From a virus, in the IMG/VR virus record IMGVR_UViG_3300017971_000185, positions 186,001 to 250,000 of that record: a DNA stretch of 64,000 nucleotides. One strand, given 5' to 3'. Of this stretch, positions 17,901 to 25,904 are shown in pieces. The notes beneath the pieces are model-generated. The model was given only the letters and a program-made list of their open reading frames with translations, made no database searches and was not told where the DNA came from. How positions within the stretch are numbered: the first letter of the stretch is position 1; each line of letters opens with the position of its first letter. Made by a program: the position numbers and the translations under genes.

Positions 17901-19869
17901 TGAGGGCGGAACGCTCACGACTCTGACGCAATCTCTCGACTTCGTGGGTGCTGGCGTGACGGCATCGGCGGTTGGTAATGCTGTCACGGTCACGATCCCC
18001 GGAGGGGGAGGCGCGGCTGATCTCGGCACGGTTCTCGGGAACGGCAACACGACCAACGTTCACGACATTGAGTTTACGAACGGTGACCAGATCGTTGGAG
18101 AGGACAACCCAACCGGCAACGGAGGCGACCTTTCGCTCCTCACAGGCAACTCAACCAATGCAGGTTCCCGCAGCGGGAACATCGAGTTGAACATCAATGC
18201 TCCGGGTGCCGGAGGAGCAGCGGGCGACTTCATTCTCAAAGGCCAGCCTGGCGGTGACAACACCACTGGAAATGCGGGAGCGGGATCGGACTTTTCTGTC
18301 GAAACGGGACCAGGCGGTGTGGTCACGGTTTCTGGCGACGGCGGTCGTGGTGGCAACGCTGACTTCATTCTCGGAGATGGTGACGACGGAGCCGGTGGTG
18401 GAGATGGCGGTGAAGGTGGCAACACACGATTCCAATTGGGAATAGGCGGCGCTGGGGCTTCGGCCGGAGACGGCGGTGACTTTGAAGTCTCTGCTGGCGA
18501 TGGCGGAGTGGGCACGGTAGCCAGTGGGGCAGGTGGGGCGGTTCGTTTCATAAGCGGAACGGGTCCTGGTAGCTCGGCAATTGATGCGGGGAATGCTGGG
18601 CCGTTTGAGATCTTCACGGGCAGTGGCGGAACGACCACGAATGCGGGGTCAGATGGAGGAGACGGAGGACCCTGGAATGTTCAGCTTGGTGATGGCGGAG
18701 GAGCCGCGGGAGTCGGTGGTGGCGGGGATGGTGGTTACTTCGGCATTCAGACGGGCGCAGGAGGCTCTACGGACTCTGGGGTGGCCGGTTCTGGCGGGCT
18801 GTGCTCCATCAACCTCGGTGAAGGGGCCGACTCTACAACGGGCACAGGGGGCCTAGGAGGCTTGTTTGATCTTCGGGCGGGGGATGGTGGAAATGCGATC
18901 TCGGCGGGGCCTGGTGGCGCAGCGGGCGGCATGGCGGTCACCCTCGGGGATGGTGGTCAAGGTGTTGGCGGAGGCAGCGCAGGAGGAGCGGCAGGGGACT
19001 TCGTAGTCACGGCCGGCGATGGTGGGGTTGGGACTGGTGGAGCAGCAGGAACCGCAGGCGGAATCATCTCTCTCACGGCAGGGGATGGTGGTACAGGTGG
19101 TCCCGATGGGGCAGGAGGATCTGTTTTCGTTATTGGTGGTGCGGGCGGAGGTAGTGGCGCTCATGGAGATGTCACTGTAGCAACAGCACCACCAAACCCA
19201 CCCTTGTTCGGTGGGGTCGGTGGCGAAATTCAACTTCTCACGTCCAACTTCGCTGCTGGTGGTAACGGGTCTTATGCACGACTGCGAAGCGGGGGTGCTC
19301 TTAATGGAGGACCGATCGAAATCCATGGCGGAACCTCGTCGGTGGGAAACGGAGGGGATGCAACTCTAGAGGCAGGAGCTACAACGCTTGTAGGGGCTTC
19401 TGCTGGCGGCGATGCACATGTGATTGCAGGTGATGCCTCAGACCCAGCCGGTACTGGCGGCAACATCTTCTTGACCCCCGGCCCAGCCACAGGCGGCGGT
19501 ACGCCAGGGACGGTCGTGTTAGACGGTCTCGTAGAGAACGGCAGTGGACCGGGCACTACCCCGACCATTGGGCATCAGCGGAGCAACGCAGCTTCCGCGG
19601 GAGCCGTGCCTGGGTTCCCTGGCATGATCGATCCGACGACCCTTCCACCTGGAAGCTATCCTACATCCTTCATTGTGCCGTTCAACGTGCCTTTTGCCAC
19701 GGCACCGTCAAACATCCAGATCACGCTCACTTCGTTTGGTCTACCAGCGCCCCCTGCCGCGGGGACTGTGGCCATCGTTCACAGTGTCTTGCCCGGATCG
19801 TTTGAGATCGGGTTTGACGCTGCTAGCCCGCAGCCCGCGATGGGTTTCTACTGGGAGGCGTGGCTCTAG
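14902..19869 (+). CDS. Giant modular tail-fibre-like protein C (1655 aa)
   Basis: ATG six bases after the coiled-coil gene. The N-terminal 90 residues are non-repetitive and end in a fibre module (GSLYLST with ATDWKVI). Gly-rich repeats follow, then a second module (GDIYQRTAGG, near 16050), then a Gly-poor jelly-roll-like domain (16140-16830). The second half is almost continuous GG.GG repeats with the KLTVTGLIDPTGM linker shared with fibre A (near 17710). The last 75 residues (IVPFNVPFATAPSNIQITL then GFYWEAWL) resemble an H-type-lectin-like tip. A fibre role is inferred from modules. The 3' end overlaps the antisense lipoprotein gene by four bases. Confidence 0.8.
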   Translation: MSTTDKIRPGVDANIVEANVVRGHDAILTGNVPEDIQIAASRNDGDDVVGIVTIWNRTDSTTEQVFDLRSGLTFGTAERAQMFVGAIDPTGTLTATAGSLYLSTTPAKLYQNQDGATDWKVISDDLGGETLEETLVLGNTTGDNAIIVSDQPSAGIQGEDKSGGTGGGDLKLRGGSESGLAGNGGDVQVSTGTTAAGNSGSIIGTTAVVTTGGASGLIEWVTGAVTGGGNSGSNTLKSGDVDTGASGAITVGSGDSSGSNGVSGDLTFEAGRTQSDGQGGGIYVYGGSTTPPPVPPIPTFTAGRGGPVIIEAGESSGTVDGPQVSIVGGAGGSGGGDGGNVILSGGPGGGGGSEGEIIGLSNLRADNIKRGTAVPNGVENGNEGDIYQRTAGGFGELYLNTNGTNNGWIKLGASGDFFNSLVKTQWGSVHASMATNFINADGFFDVATFSSAGAVVDRETDEGGPNLRWVVGNGDDAGIHIIAGGGAGALQRQQKFIIGFKFSVDSLDAGYISFLGVSSADLPTMLTNSPLGDWIGLQKIDGVPSTFRFATRGNVGEYIADPLVTFALDEVHYFIIDTTVSDAITFLLLDSALNLVRTATISPVSDNTSPSLTDVLRPVCGIKGTNAVLKTFDFYHFTAVVQGDLNLGGGGGGGSIPTLETVLGSGDFTGSNYIRLTDWDATWGGIIQGEADPPLNVPDGGRVTIAGGATTDLLGTGGDLYLFSGNPAIASANKSGAASLNSGSVLDATNTGGTGDVIVSSGITTGSGISGDLWLLTGTTVTGATGDIKILSGLSGGGNTGNVEILTGNAALAAGNITLTGGNSTAGAGGGIAFQGGDGGGAAGSGGDIIMATGLPDPGFNLNGGNIGLLCTQGAGAGDGGSLAFAAGLGGPGGGDGGSIGLTAGPGTAGVSAGGNIVLTPGSGFGGGADGAVIVNGKLTVTGLIDPTGMVLVNQATIPGGTPAAGSSTLWVRLSDNSLMLTDSGGSDHPVSGSAIETKDEGGTLTTLTQSLDFVGAGVTASAVGNAVTVTIPGGGGAADLGTVLGNGNTTNVHDIEFTNGDQIVGEDNPTGNGGDLSLLTGNSTNAGSRSGNIELNINAPGAGGAAGDFILKGQPGGDNTTGNAGAGSDFSVETGPGGVVTVSGDGGRGGNADFILGDGDDGAGGGDGGEGGNTRFQLGIGGAGASAGDGGDFEVSAGDGGVGTVASGAGGAVRFISGTGPGSSAIDAGNAGPFEIFTGSGGTTTNAGSDGGDGGPWNVQLGDGGGAAGVGGGGDGGYFGIQTGAGGSTDSGVAGSGGLCSINLGEGADSTTGTGGLGGLFDLRAGDGGNAISAGPGGAAGGMAVTLGDGGQGVGGGSAGGAAGDFVVTAGDGGVGTGGAAGTAGGIISLTAGDGGTGGPDGAGGSVFVIGGAGGGSGAHGDVTVATAPPNPPLFGGVGGEIQLLTSNFAAGGNGSYARLRSGGALNGGPIEIHGGTSSVGNGGDATLEAGATTLVGASAGGDAHVIAGDASDPAGTGGNIFLTPGPATGGGTPGTVVLDGLVENGSGPGTTPTIGHQRSNAASAGAVPGFPGMIDPTTLPPGSYPTSFIVPFNVPFATAPSNIQITLTSFGLPAPPAAGTVAIVHSVLPGSFEIGFDAASPQPAMGFYWEAWL

Positions 19870-20645
19870 TCTCTGAAGCAGTATCCAACGAGCGGAATTG
19901 ATGAGTTTTGGATCTGCTCGGGGTACTGGTCCGGCTGGTTTGCAGACGGCATGCAGTGCATGTCTGGAGGACACAGGTCGTTTTGGACATCGCAATGCTC
20001 AGTGCAGCAGAGATTTGCGTTGCATACCCCGTCTGGAAAACCACCTGAGGCTAAACTAGCTCCCGTCTTGCAGCCCGAGTTTCCTTGCGTTGGATCGCCA
20101 AATTCGCCCCCAGGATCGTCGCCCGTGTAGATCTGGCACAGCCATTGGTAGCTGTCGTAGTCAGGATCCCAGCCCATGTAGGTGCAGGTTAGGGCATTGC
20201 CGCAAGGCGGCGTACCAGCATCTTCCCACAAGGGATGACAAGGCTGGTCAGGGCCAAGCGGGCCAGCACTTGTTGAGTCGGTCGTGTCTCCTGTAGTCGG
20301 GTCCTCTGTTCCTGTAGTCGGGTCCTCTGTCGGCGTATCGGAGCCGGTCTCGGTCGGCGCGTCCGTGTTGCTGTCGGACGTGTCGGTGGTCTCATCCTCG
20401 GTCGTGCCGCCTTCGGTTGTGGCCGGGTCCTCGGTGGTTTCCTCGCCGGAGCTATCTCCATCGTCAGCGCCATGTGTGGTGTCATCCCCGGTGGCGCTTG
20501 AGGAATCTTCATCTCCCGACGACGCCTCATCTTCGGTTCCGCTTTCGAGGCCGGAGTCTGTCATGTCATCGCTGGGATAGAATTCGCCGCGACAACCGAT
20601 GGTGGTTGCAAGGGCGAGAAGGGTGATGCGGAGGCCGCATTTCAT
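19866..20645 (-). CDS. Exported lipoprotein, myxobacterial type, antisense in fibre locus
   Basis: Start MKCGL is preferred because AAGGAG is then nine bases upstream; an in-frame ATG at 20651 is too close. The N-terminus is a lipoprotein signal with lipobox TTIGC (Cys18). A linker of about 110 residues rich in Thr, Ser, Asp, Glu and Gly follows, then a domain of about 125 residues with many Cys (CNANLCCTEHC). This layout is typical of surface lipoproteins of Nannocystis-like myxobacteria. It is the only minus-strand gene in the fibre locus and has its own copy of the phage motif at 20667-20694. A cargo gene acting at the host surface, for example in superinfection exclusion, is my inference. 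Confidence 0.85.
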   Translation of the reverse strand: MKCGLRITLLALATTIGCRGEFYPSDDMTDSGLESGTEDEASSGDEDSSSATGDDTTHGADDGDSSGEETTEDPATTEGGTTEDETTDTSDSNTDAPTETGSDTPTEDPTTGTEDPTTGDTTDSTSAGPLGPDQPCHPLWEDAGTPPCGNALTCTYMGWDPDYDSYQWLCQIYTGDDPGGEFGDPTQGNSGCKTGASLASGGFPDGVCNANLCCTEHCDVQNDLCPPDMHCMPSANQPDQYPEQIQNSSIPLVGYCFRD

Positions 20646-20666
20646 GGTCATTTTCTCCTTAGCCCT

Positions 20667-20694
20667 TCTACGCAGGATTCAGCCAATAGTTTAC
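20667..20694 (-). promoter_or_regulatory. Bipartite GTAAACT-N14-GCGTAGA motif, copy 1
   Basis: On the minus strand GTAAACT and GCGTAGA are separated by exactly 14 nt, followed by AAGGG and the Shine-Dalgarno of the lipoprotein gene, which starts about 20 nt further on. Seven other copies share the same spacing and orientation relative to a gene start. Promoter or leader element inferred. Confidence 0.7.
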
Positions 20695-20774
20695 ATTTCG
20701 CTCGAATTTACACGTTCCGAGACAGATTTGGAAGGTTTGTGGCGACGTTGGCGCGTGTAGGTCTGGCCGGGCCT

Positions 20775-20803
20775 AATTTTCCTATGGGCTAGCCCTCAGT
20801 GAG
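20775..20803 (+). promoter_or_regulatory. Candidate second promoter class, ATTTTCCTATGGG element
   Basis: This stretch upstream of fibre D reads AATTTTCCTATGGGC, then TAGCCCTCAGTGAG. A close match lies at 33377-33406. It includes the palindrome GGGCTAGCCC. The start codon is 25 nt downstream. A late promoter is a guess based on two strong copies only. Confidence 0.4.
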
Positions 20804-20827
20804 CCTTCGCGGGCTTTCGGAGAGCCT

Positions 20828-23800
20828 ATGGCCCAGACTCCATTTCGCCAGCCCGGCAAAGACCTTGAGGTAACGGATGGGAACGTCATCACTGGCGCCG
20901 ATGACTCCCAGGGTGGGGACCTTACTCTTGAAGGCGGGACATCCTCTAGCGGGAACAACGACGCGGGCGATGTCGTCATCCGGCCCGGCCTTCCAAATGG
21001 CTCGGGTGCTCGCGGCATCGTCAATGTCACGAACAATGGGGGTGCTGATACAGATCCAATTCTTCAACTGACTTCCGAGACGGGAGCAAATGTTGAGGAT
21101 AGTCGCTTTTTCGTAGGGACACGAGATCCCCACACAAACGTAACTGGCAACCCTGGTGATGTCTACATCACACACAACGGCACCAGTAGTACGGTCAGCG
21201 TAAACACCGGGGCCGGGGACGCTAACACGACTTGGACAGATCTGGCGGGTGGAGGGACTGGCGGAGCAGATCCGGGCATAGAGGGGGTTCTTTGGGAAGA
21301 CATCCAGTTTTACCTCGACGCTGGGGACCGTAACTCATATCCCGGTTCCGGCTCGACCATAACGGATCTGATCGCTAGCAAGAGTTGCACGCTGTATTTC
21401 GTGACTATCACGGATAGTCACATCAACTTCAACGGCGTAAGCTCCTACCTCGACACCGGCACCCTGTCCGCTGCGCTCGTGAACCTCTTCGAAACGGGCG
21501 GGACGGTCGCCGCGTGGGTTCGTGCGGAATCAGATGGGGGAGGGAACGCGGGGCGTGTGGTGTCAACGACCGGTTCCGCAGACACGAAGGGCTGGTACTT
21601 GGATGTTAACGATGAGTCGTCCGGGCTTGTTCGTTTCAGATTTGAGCAGAACAGAGGCACGACAGACACGGTCTACACGACGTTCAGGACGGTCCCGATC
21701 AACGAGTGGGCTCATGTCGTCATCACCTACGACGGCAGCGACCCCGCGACGAAATTTCCGATCGCCTACATCAACGGTGAGCTAGTTTCCTGGGATTCAG
21801 AGACGGCGGGCTCTGGTGCCATTACGAGTGACTCAGGCGAGATCCTCTTCATCGGAAATCGGTGGGGCGCCGCTAGGACGTGGGACGGCGACATCGATCT
21901 GTTCCAACTTTGGGACCGTGTTTTGTCCGCCGATGAAGTCCGTCAGCTTTATCGAGTAACCGGCGAGGACCGATTCCGGCCTAGTTTGCTCGGAGACGCT
22001 GCTTCGACTTCTACTGGCGACGCTCCTGATGTCGAAATCAAGGCAGGCCCAGGAGGAAGTACGAGCGGTGCTGGAGGAGGCATCGCGCTGACGGCAGGAA
22101 CCACGACCGCCGGCTCGGGGGGAGGCATCACGATCACGGCCCAAGACGGCACGAGCGGAGCCGGAGACGTGATCCTCAATTCGGGGACGACTTCCTCTAG
22201 CGGTGATGGAGGAATCATCTCGTTACGTCCGGGCGTTGGCGCGGGGACAAACGACGGTTATGTCGACATTGATCCCGACTGGACCGGGGATGCGGATCCT
22301 CTCCTCCAATTCACGGTCACGGGTTCTAACGTTGACAACAACACTCAGATATTCACCGGGAACCGAAACCCCGATGGCTTCGTCACGGGAGAGTGTGGTT
22401 CCCTATACCTTCGCGGCAACACCGGGTCGAGCACGCTTTACGTCAATACGAGTGGGGCAAGCCCTGGGAGCACGTGGACGGAAATCGGTGCAGGGGGCTC
22501 TGGAGCGAGCGCGGGCATCGAAGGCGTTATCTGGGGCAACAACCAATTCTACCTCGATGCCGGCGACCGCAACAGTTACGCCGGATCGGGTAACACGTGG
22601 ACGGACATCGTTGGTTCTCGCGCCGCAACGATGACCAACCAGACCATCACTGATGGTCACATCATCTGGAACGCCAGTACGACCACGGCAACGTTCACTT
22701 CCGACTCCTCCATAGAAGACATTTGGAATGGGGGCGGTACGCTCATTGCTTGGGTTCGGGCAGATAGTTTTGGTGAAAGTAGCGTCGGTCGCATCGCGAG
22801 CACGGCGAACGCAGGTAACACCATAGGATGGTACGCAGGTGTTACGTCCGCTAGCGGCAACACCTGGAAGCTCTACTTCCGTCAGAATTTCGACAACACG
22901 GATGGCGAATGGCGCACGACCTCGACGGTAAACCTCAATGAGTGGTTGTTCTTTGCCATCACCTACGACTCTAGCTCTGCCAGTAACGAACCTACGCTCT
23001 ACATCAACACGGTTCTGGACACGACCGACGAGATAACCAACCCGATTGGCGATTACGGTTCTGAATCGGGAGCGGACTTGGACATTGGTCGTGCTGGAGA
23101 CGGCTCAGGAACGTGGGGTGGCGCGATCGAAATTGTCATGCTCTATGACACGGAGTTGTCTGACGATGCGATCCGTCAGATCTACAGTGTCACGGGGCAA
23201 GATCGTTTGCGGCCGAGTTTGATGGGCGCTCCCACGACGGACGCTAGTCGACCACCACAACCCATTCAAATTATTGCGGCTGATGGTGGGGCTACAGCCA
23301 GTGACGGAGGCGCGGTCGAAATCTCGTCCGGGGCTAGCACGACTGGTGCGGGGGGTGCTGTTTCGGTCACGGGTGGCGCGTCGGAAGGCGGCACCACGGG
23401 AGGAGACATATCGATCACAGGTGGAGACGTTGCAAGCACTAACTACAGTGCAGGTGATGTCACCATTAAGGGCGGCGATCTGGACTATTCGTCCGCGATT
23501 TCCCCAAACACGGGCGGAGACGTCACCCTCGAAAGTGGTTCGTATAGCGGGACAGGTTCGGCGCAGCCAGGCGGAATCACCATCAAGACGGGGACGGGAG
23601 GAACCAACAGCGCAGCCGCTCCCGATCTTCTTCTTCAAGTTACATCCTATGCTGGAAGCAGTGCCCTTGGAGACATCATCCTTCAAGGAGGAGACAACAC
23701 CGGGACAGGCGCAGCAGGGGGAATTCAGATTCTTGCCGGAGACGCTAGTGGTGATCCGGGTGGGGGTGTCACAATCACGGCGGGCGATGGGACCGGGGTA

Positions 23801-25345
23801 GGCGCGGTTGGGGGAGCCCTTAATCTGACTTCAGGCGGCGCGAGTGCGAGTTATACGGGCACGATCAACATTGATGTTCCGGCACAGTCTGCATCAGGCA
23901 GAGGCACGGGTGACATCAACATAACCATTGGAGACACTGCCTCCAATTACGGCTCGAATCCTTCGGGCGACATCAGTCTCACGGCAGGCGATCATACGGG
24001 CACGACGGGAACCGCTCAGGCTTCCAGCATCTTTCTCACAGCCGGGGATCATGCGGGAAATGAGAACAATGCGCCACCGGGCGATATCACCCTGAGCGCA
24101 GGAGATCAAACCGGAAGTGGTCGGGGTGCTGCTGGCGGCATCTACATTTGGGCTGGAGACAAGACAGGCGGCAGCCACAGTACTACGGCGGGTGGTCAGG
24201 TAGACATCGATGCTGGCGAGGGCAGTGGGGTAGGCCCAGGAGGGGCCGTCAGCATCACTGGCGGTTTAGCTGGCTCAACTGGAACCGGCGGCGGAGTTGA
24301 CATTGATGCAGGAGGATCTGGTACGGGAGCGACAGGTACGGGGGGAACGGTTGCCATCGATGGTGGGACCTGTAATGCGACGAATGGCGCAGGAGGCCCC
24401 GTCACCATCACGTCCGGTGCCGGTGCGGGGACGGGGAATGCTGGAGCCCTTGCGCTTAGCGGCAATGACGGAGGAGCCACGTCGGGTACAGGTGGAGATG
24501 CATCTCTGGGCGGCGGTGAAGGCGGCGGCACGGGTAGGGGAGGCAACCTTTCTCTTTTCTCGGGAACGGGTGGTGCGAACGGTGCGGGCGGGACGGTGTC
24601 GATCAACGCCGGGAGTGGCGGAGCTTCCGCGGGAGCATCGGGGACGATCACGATTTCCGGTGGCGATGGAGGCTCGGCGACAGTTGCAGGGGGAGCCGTT
24701 ACCTTTGAAGGAGGGGCTGGTAACACGACCGGAGCAGGGGGTCTTGCAACGGTTCAAGGAGGCACAGCAGGAGCTTCGGGGAATGGCGGCAGCGTAGCGA
24801 TTACGGCGCAAGATGGTGCTACGAATGGGGACGGTGGCAGTGTCACTGCGACCGCTGGTGGGGGTGCTGGGACCGGTGCCGATGGGAATGTCTCTGCCTT
24901 CGCGGACGACGACGGGTCCTTCCAGCATCGCACGCAGACGACGGGGTTCGCTGGAACGCAGTGCGACCACAAGACACTCGCGCTTCAAGCCTCTACGTCT
25001 GGCACGACTGTGTTAGCCGTGCTCGGGGTTCTGAGCACGGACGGCTTGAACATGAAATTCGACGTAAAATGTACGGGTGTCCGCGACTCCAACGACTCCG
25101 ATATCATCTCGATTTTCGCTGTGCAGACGGCGTATCGGGTTGGCGGTACGGTGTTTCTCTTGACGGCTCATGTCGATCCGACTTCGGCTCCCGGCAAGCA
25201 GACGAATGGTACGATTCCCTGGACGAACATCCAACTGGCCATCAACGGAGACAACATTGAGCTTCAAGCCACGGCCACGGCTGCCACGGGCGACTGGAAT
25301 TTCTCGATAGAGTGGACGCGACAGCTTGGCGGCTACTCCTCGTAA
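20828..25345 (+). CDS. Giant fibre-like protein D with two LamG-like domains (1505 aa)
   Basis: ATG after GGAGAG. Two modules of the form GDVYITHNG or GSLYLRGNTG ending in TWT(D/E) are each followed by a concanavalin/LamG-like jelly-roll domain (21280-21990 and 22520-23220). The two copies share FYLDAGDRNSY, a GG(T/V).AWVRA strand, a NEW...ITYD strand and a closing RQ(L/I)Y.VTG.DR.RPSL. LamG folds often bind glycans or proteins, which suits receptor binding. The remaining 700 residues are Gly-rich GG.(V/I).I.(G/A)G repeats, one block of which matches fibre B. The last 140 residues are a non-repetitive tip. No signal peptide. Confidence 0.83.
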   Translation: MAQTPFRQPGKDLEVTDGNVITGADDSQGGDLTLEGGTSSSGNNDAGDVVIRPGLPNGSGARGIVNVTNNGGADTDPILQLTSETGANVEDSRFFVGTRDPHTNVTGNPGDVYITHNGTSSTVSVNTGAGDANTTWTDLAGGGTGGADPGIEGVLWEDIQFYLDAGDRNSYPGSGSTITDLIASKSCTLYFVTITDSHINFNGVSSYLDTGTLSAALVNLFETGGTVAAWVRAESDGGGNAGRVVSTTGSADTKGWYLDVNDESSGLVRFRFEQNRGTTDTVYTTFRTVPINEWAHVVITYDGSDPATKFPIAYINGELVSWDSETAGSGAITSDSGEILFIGNRWGAARTWDGDIDLFQLWDRVLSADEVRQLYRVTGEDRFRPSLLGDAASTSTGDAPDVEIKAGPGGSTSGAGGGIALTAGTTTAGSGGGITITAQDGTSGAGDVILNSGTTSSSGDGGIISLRPGVGAGTNDGYVDIDPDWTGDADPLLQFTVTGSNVDNNTQIFTGNRNPDGFVTGECGSLYLRGNTGSSTLYVNTSGASPGSTWTEIGAGGSGASAGIEGVIWGNNQFYLDAGDRNSYAGSGNTWTDIVGSRAATMTNQTITDGHIIWNASTTTATFTSDSSIEDIWNGGGTLIAWVRADSFGESSVGRIASTANAGNTIGWYAGVTSASGNTWKLYFRQNFDNTDGEWRTTSTVNLNEWLFFAITYDSSSASNEPTLYINTVLDTTDEITNPIGDYGSESGADLDIGRAGDGSGTWGGAIEIVMLYDTELSDDAIRQIYSVTGQDRLRPSLMGAPTTDASRPPQPIQIIAADGGATASDGGAVEISSGASTTGAGGAVSVTGGASEGGTTGGDISITGGDVASTNYSAGDVTIKGGDLDYSSAISPNTGGDVTLESGSYSGTGSAQPGGITIKTGTGGTNSAAAPDLLLQVTSYAGSSALGDIILQGGDNTGTGAAGGIQILAGDASGDPGGGVTITAGDGTGVGAVGGALNLTSGGASASYTGTINIDVPAQSASGRGTGDINITIGDTASNYGSNPSGDISLTAGDHTGTTGTAQASSIFLTAGDHAGNENNAPPGDITLSAGDQTGSGRGAAGGIYIWAGDKTGGSHSTTAGGQVDIDAGEGSGVGPGGAVSITGGLAGSTGTGGGVDIDAGGSGTGATGTGGTVAIDGGTCNATNGAGGPVTITSGAGAGTGNAGALALSGNDGGATSGTGGDASLGGGEGGGTGRGGNLSLFSGTGGANGAGGTVSINAGSGGASAGASGTITISGGDGGSATVAGGAVTFEGGAGNTTGAGGLATVQGGTAGASGNGGSVAITAQDGATNGDGGSVTATAGGGAGTGADGNVSAFADDDGSFQHRTQTTGFAGTQCDHKTLALQASTSGTTVLAVLGVLSTDGLNMKFDVKCTGVRDSNDSDIISIFAVQTAYRVGGTVFLLTAHVDPTSAPGKQTNGTIPWTNIQLAINGDNIELQATATAATGDWNFSIEWTRQLGGYSS

Positions 25346-25356
25346 GGGAAGCAGAC

Positions 25357-25623
25357 ATGGCACACACGCAGTTTGAAAAAGACATGCTCACCAGAATCCA
25401 CAATGAGATTCAGCAGAGAAAGCGGCGTGGGAAGGCAAGCGCTCAGGACGACACCGACCTGGAAACGATCATGACGGGAACCGAGGCCGAGCGGCAAACG
25501 TTGATCACGAGTTACATCAACAACACCGGCATTCCTCTATGCGATGCTGAGATCGCTGACTGCGATGCGGCAAAGACGGCGGCACAGAGTCTCAAGGCTG
25601 ATATGCAGAGCTACGTGTCCTAG
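25357..25623 (+). CDS. Small helical protein, paralogue 1 (88 aa)
   Basis: Start ATG 25357 follows AAGGGAAGC; upstream in-frame codons belong to the fibre gene end. Sequence pattern MAHTQFEKDMLTRI, then Lys/Arg-rich, then EAERQTLI.SYI...G and LKADMQSYVS. The same pattern is found in the next gene, so the two arose by tandem duplication. Predicted all-helical, soluble. Position directly after fibre D suggests a fibre assembly partner, but no family is recognised. Confidence 0.75.
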   Translation: MAHTQFEKDMLTRIHNEIQQRKRRGKASAQDDTDLETIMTGTEAERQTLITSYINNTGIPLCDAEIADCDAAKTAAQSLKADMQSYVS

Positions 25624-25634
25624 GAGATCAAACA

Positions 25635-25904
25635 ATGGCGTTCACAAACTTCGAGAAACAGATGATCGACATCATTGATCAGCGTTGTCGTCGCGGATCG
25701 ACGGACGCCGCGAAGCGTACCGTGTACCAAGGCTACGAGGCGACTTTGCTCAAGGGCGATGAGGCCGAAGTGCAGGCGCTCATTGCTACTTTTATTGCCG
25801 ATGAGGGCATGGTACAAGAGACCACGAACCAGATCACCGTTCTCAATACCAAGGTCACTGAGTTGAATACGCTCAAGACCGACATGGCTGCCTACATCGC
25901 GTGA
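25635..25904 (+). CDS. Small helical protein, paralogue 2 (89 aa)
   Basis: Shares with the preceding gene the start (MAFTNFEKQMIDII), the middle (EAEVQALIATFIADEG) and the end (LKTDMAAYIA), while the regions between have diverged. Well-placed Shine-Dalgarno (TAGGAG). The stop overlaps the GTG start of the HAD gene by GTGA. Helical and soluble; unknown function. Confidence 0.75.
   Translation: MAFTNFEKQMIDIIDQRCRRGSTDAAKRTVYQGYEATLLKGDEAEVQALIATFIADEGMVQETTNQITVLNTKVTELNTLKTDMAAYIA

Noticed and set aside
3100-25000. Dense tandem-like repeats that might be a CRISPR array or satellite DNA
   Set aside because: They keep one open reading frame and encode Gly-rich fibre repeats; spacing and units are irregular.
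2925-25345. Diversity-generating retroelement acting on the fibres
   Set aside because: No reverse transcriptase gene and no template/variable repeat pair was found in the window.
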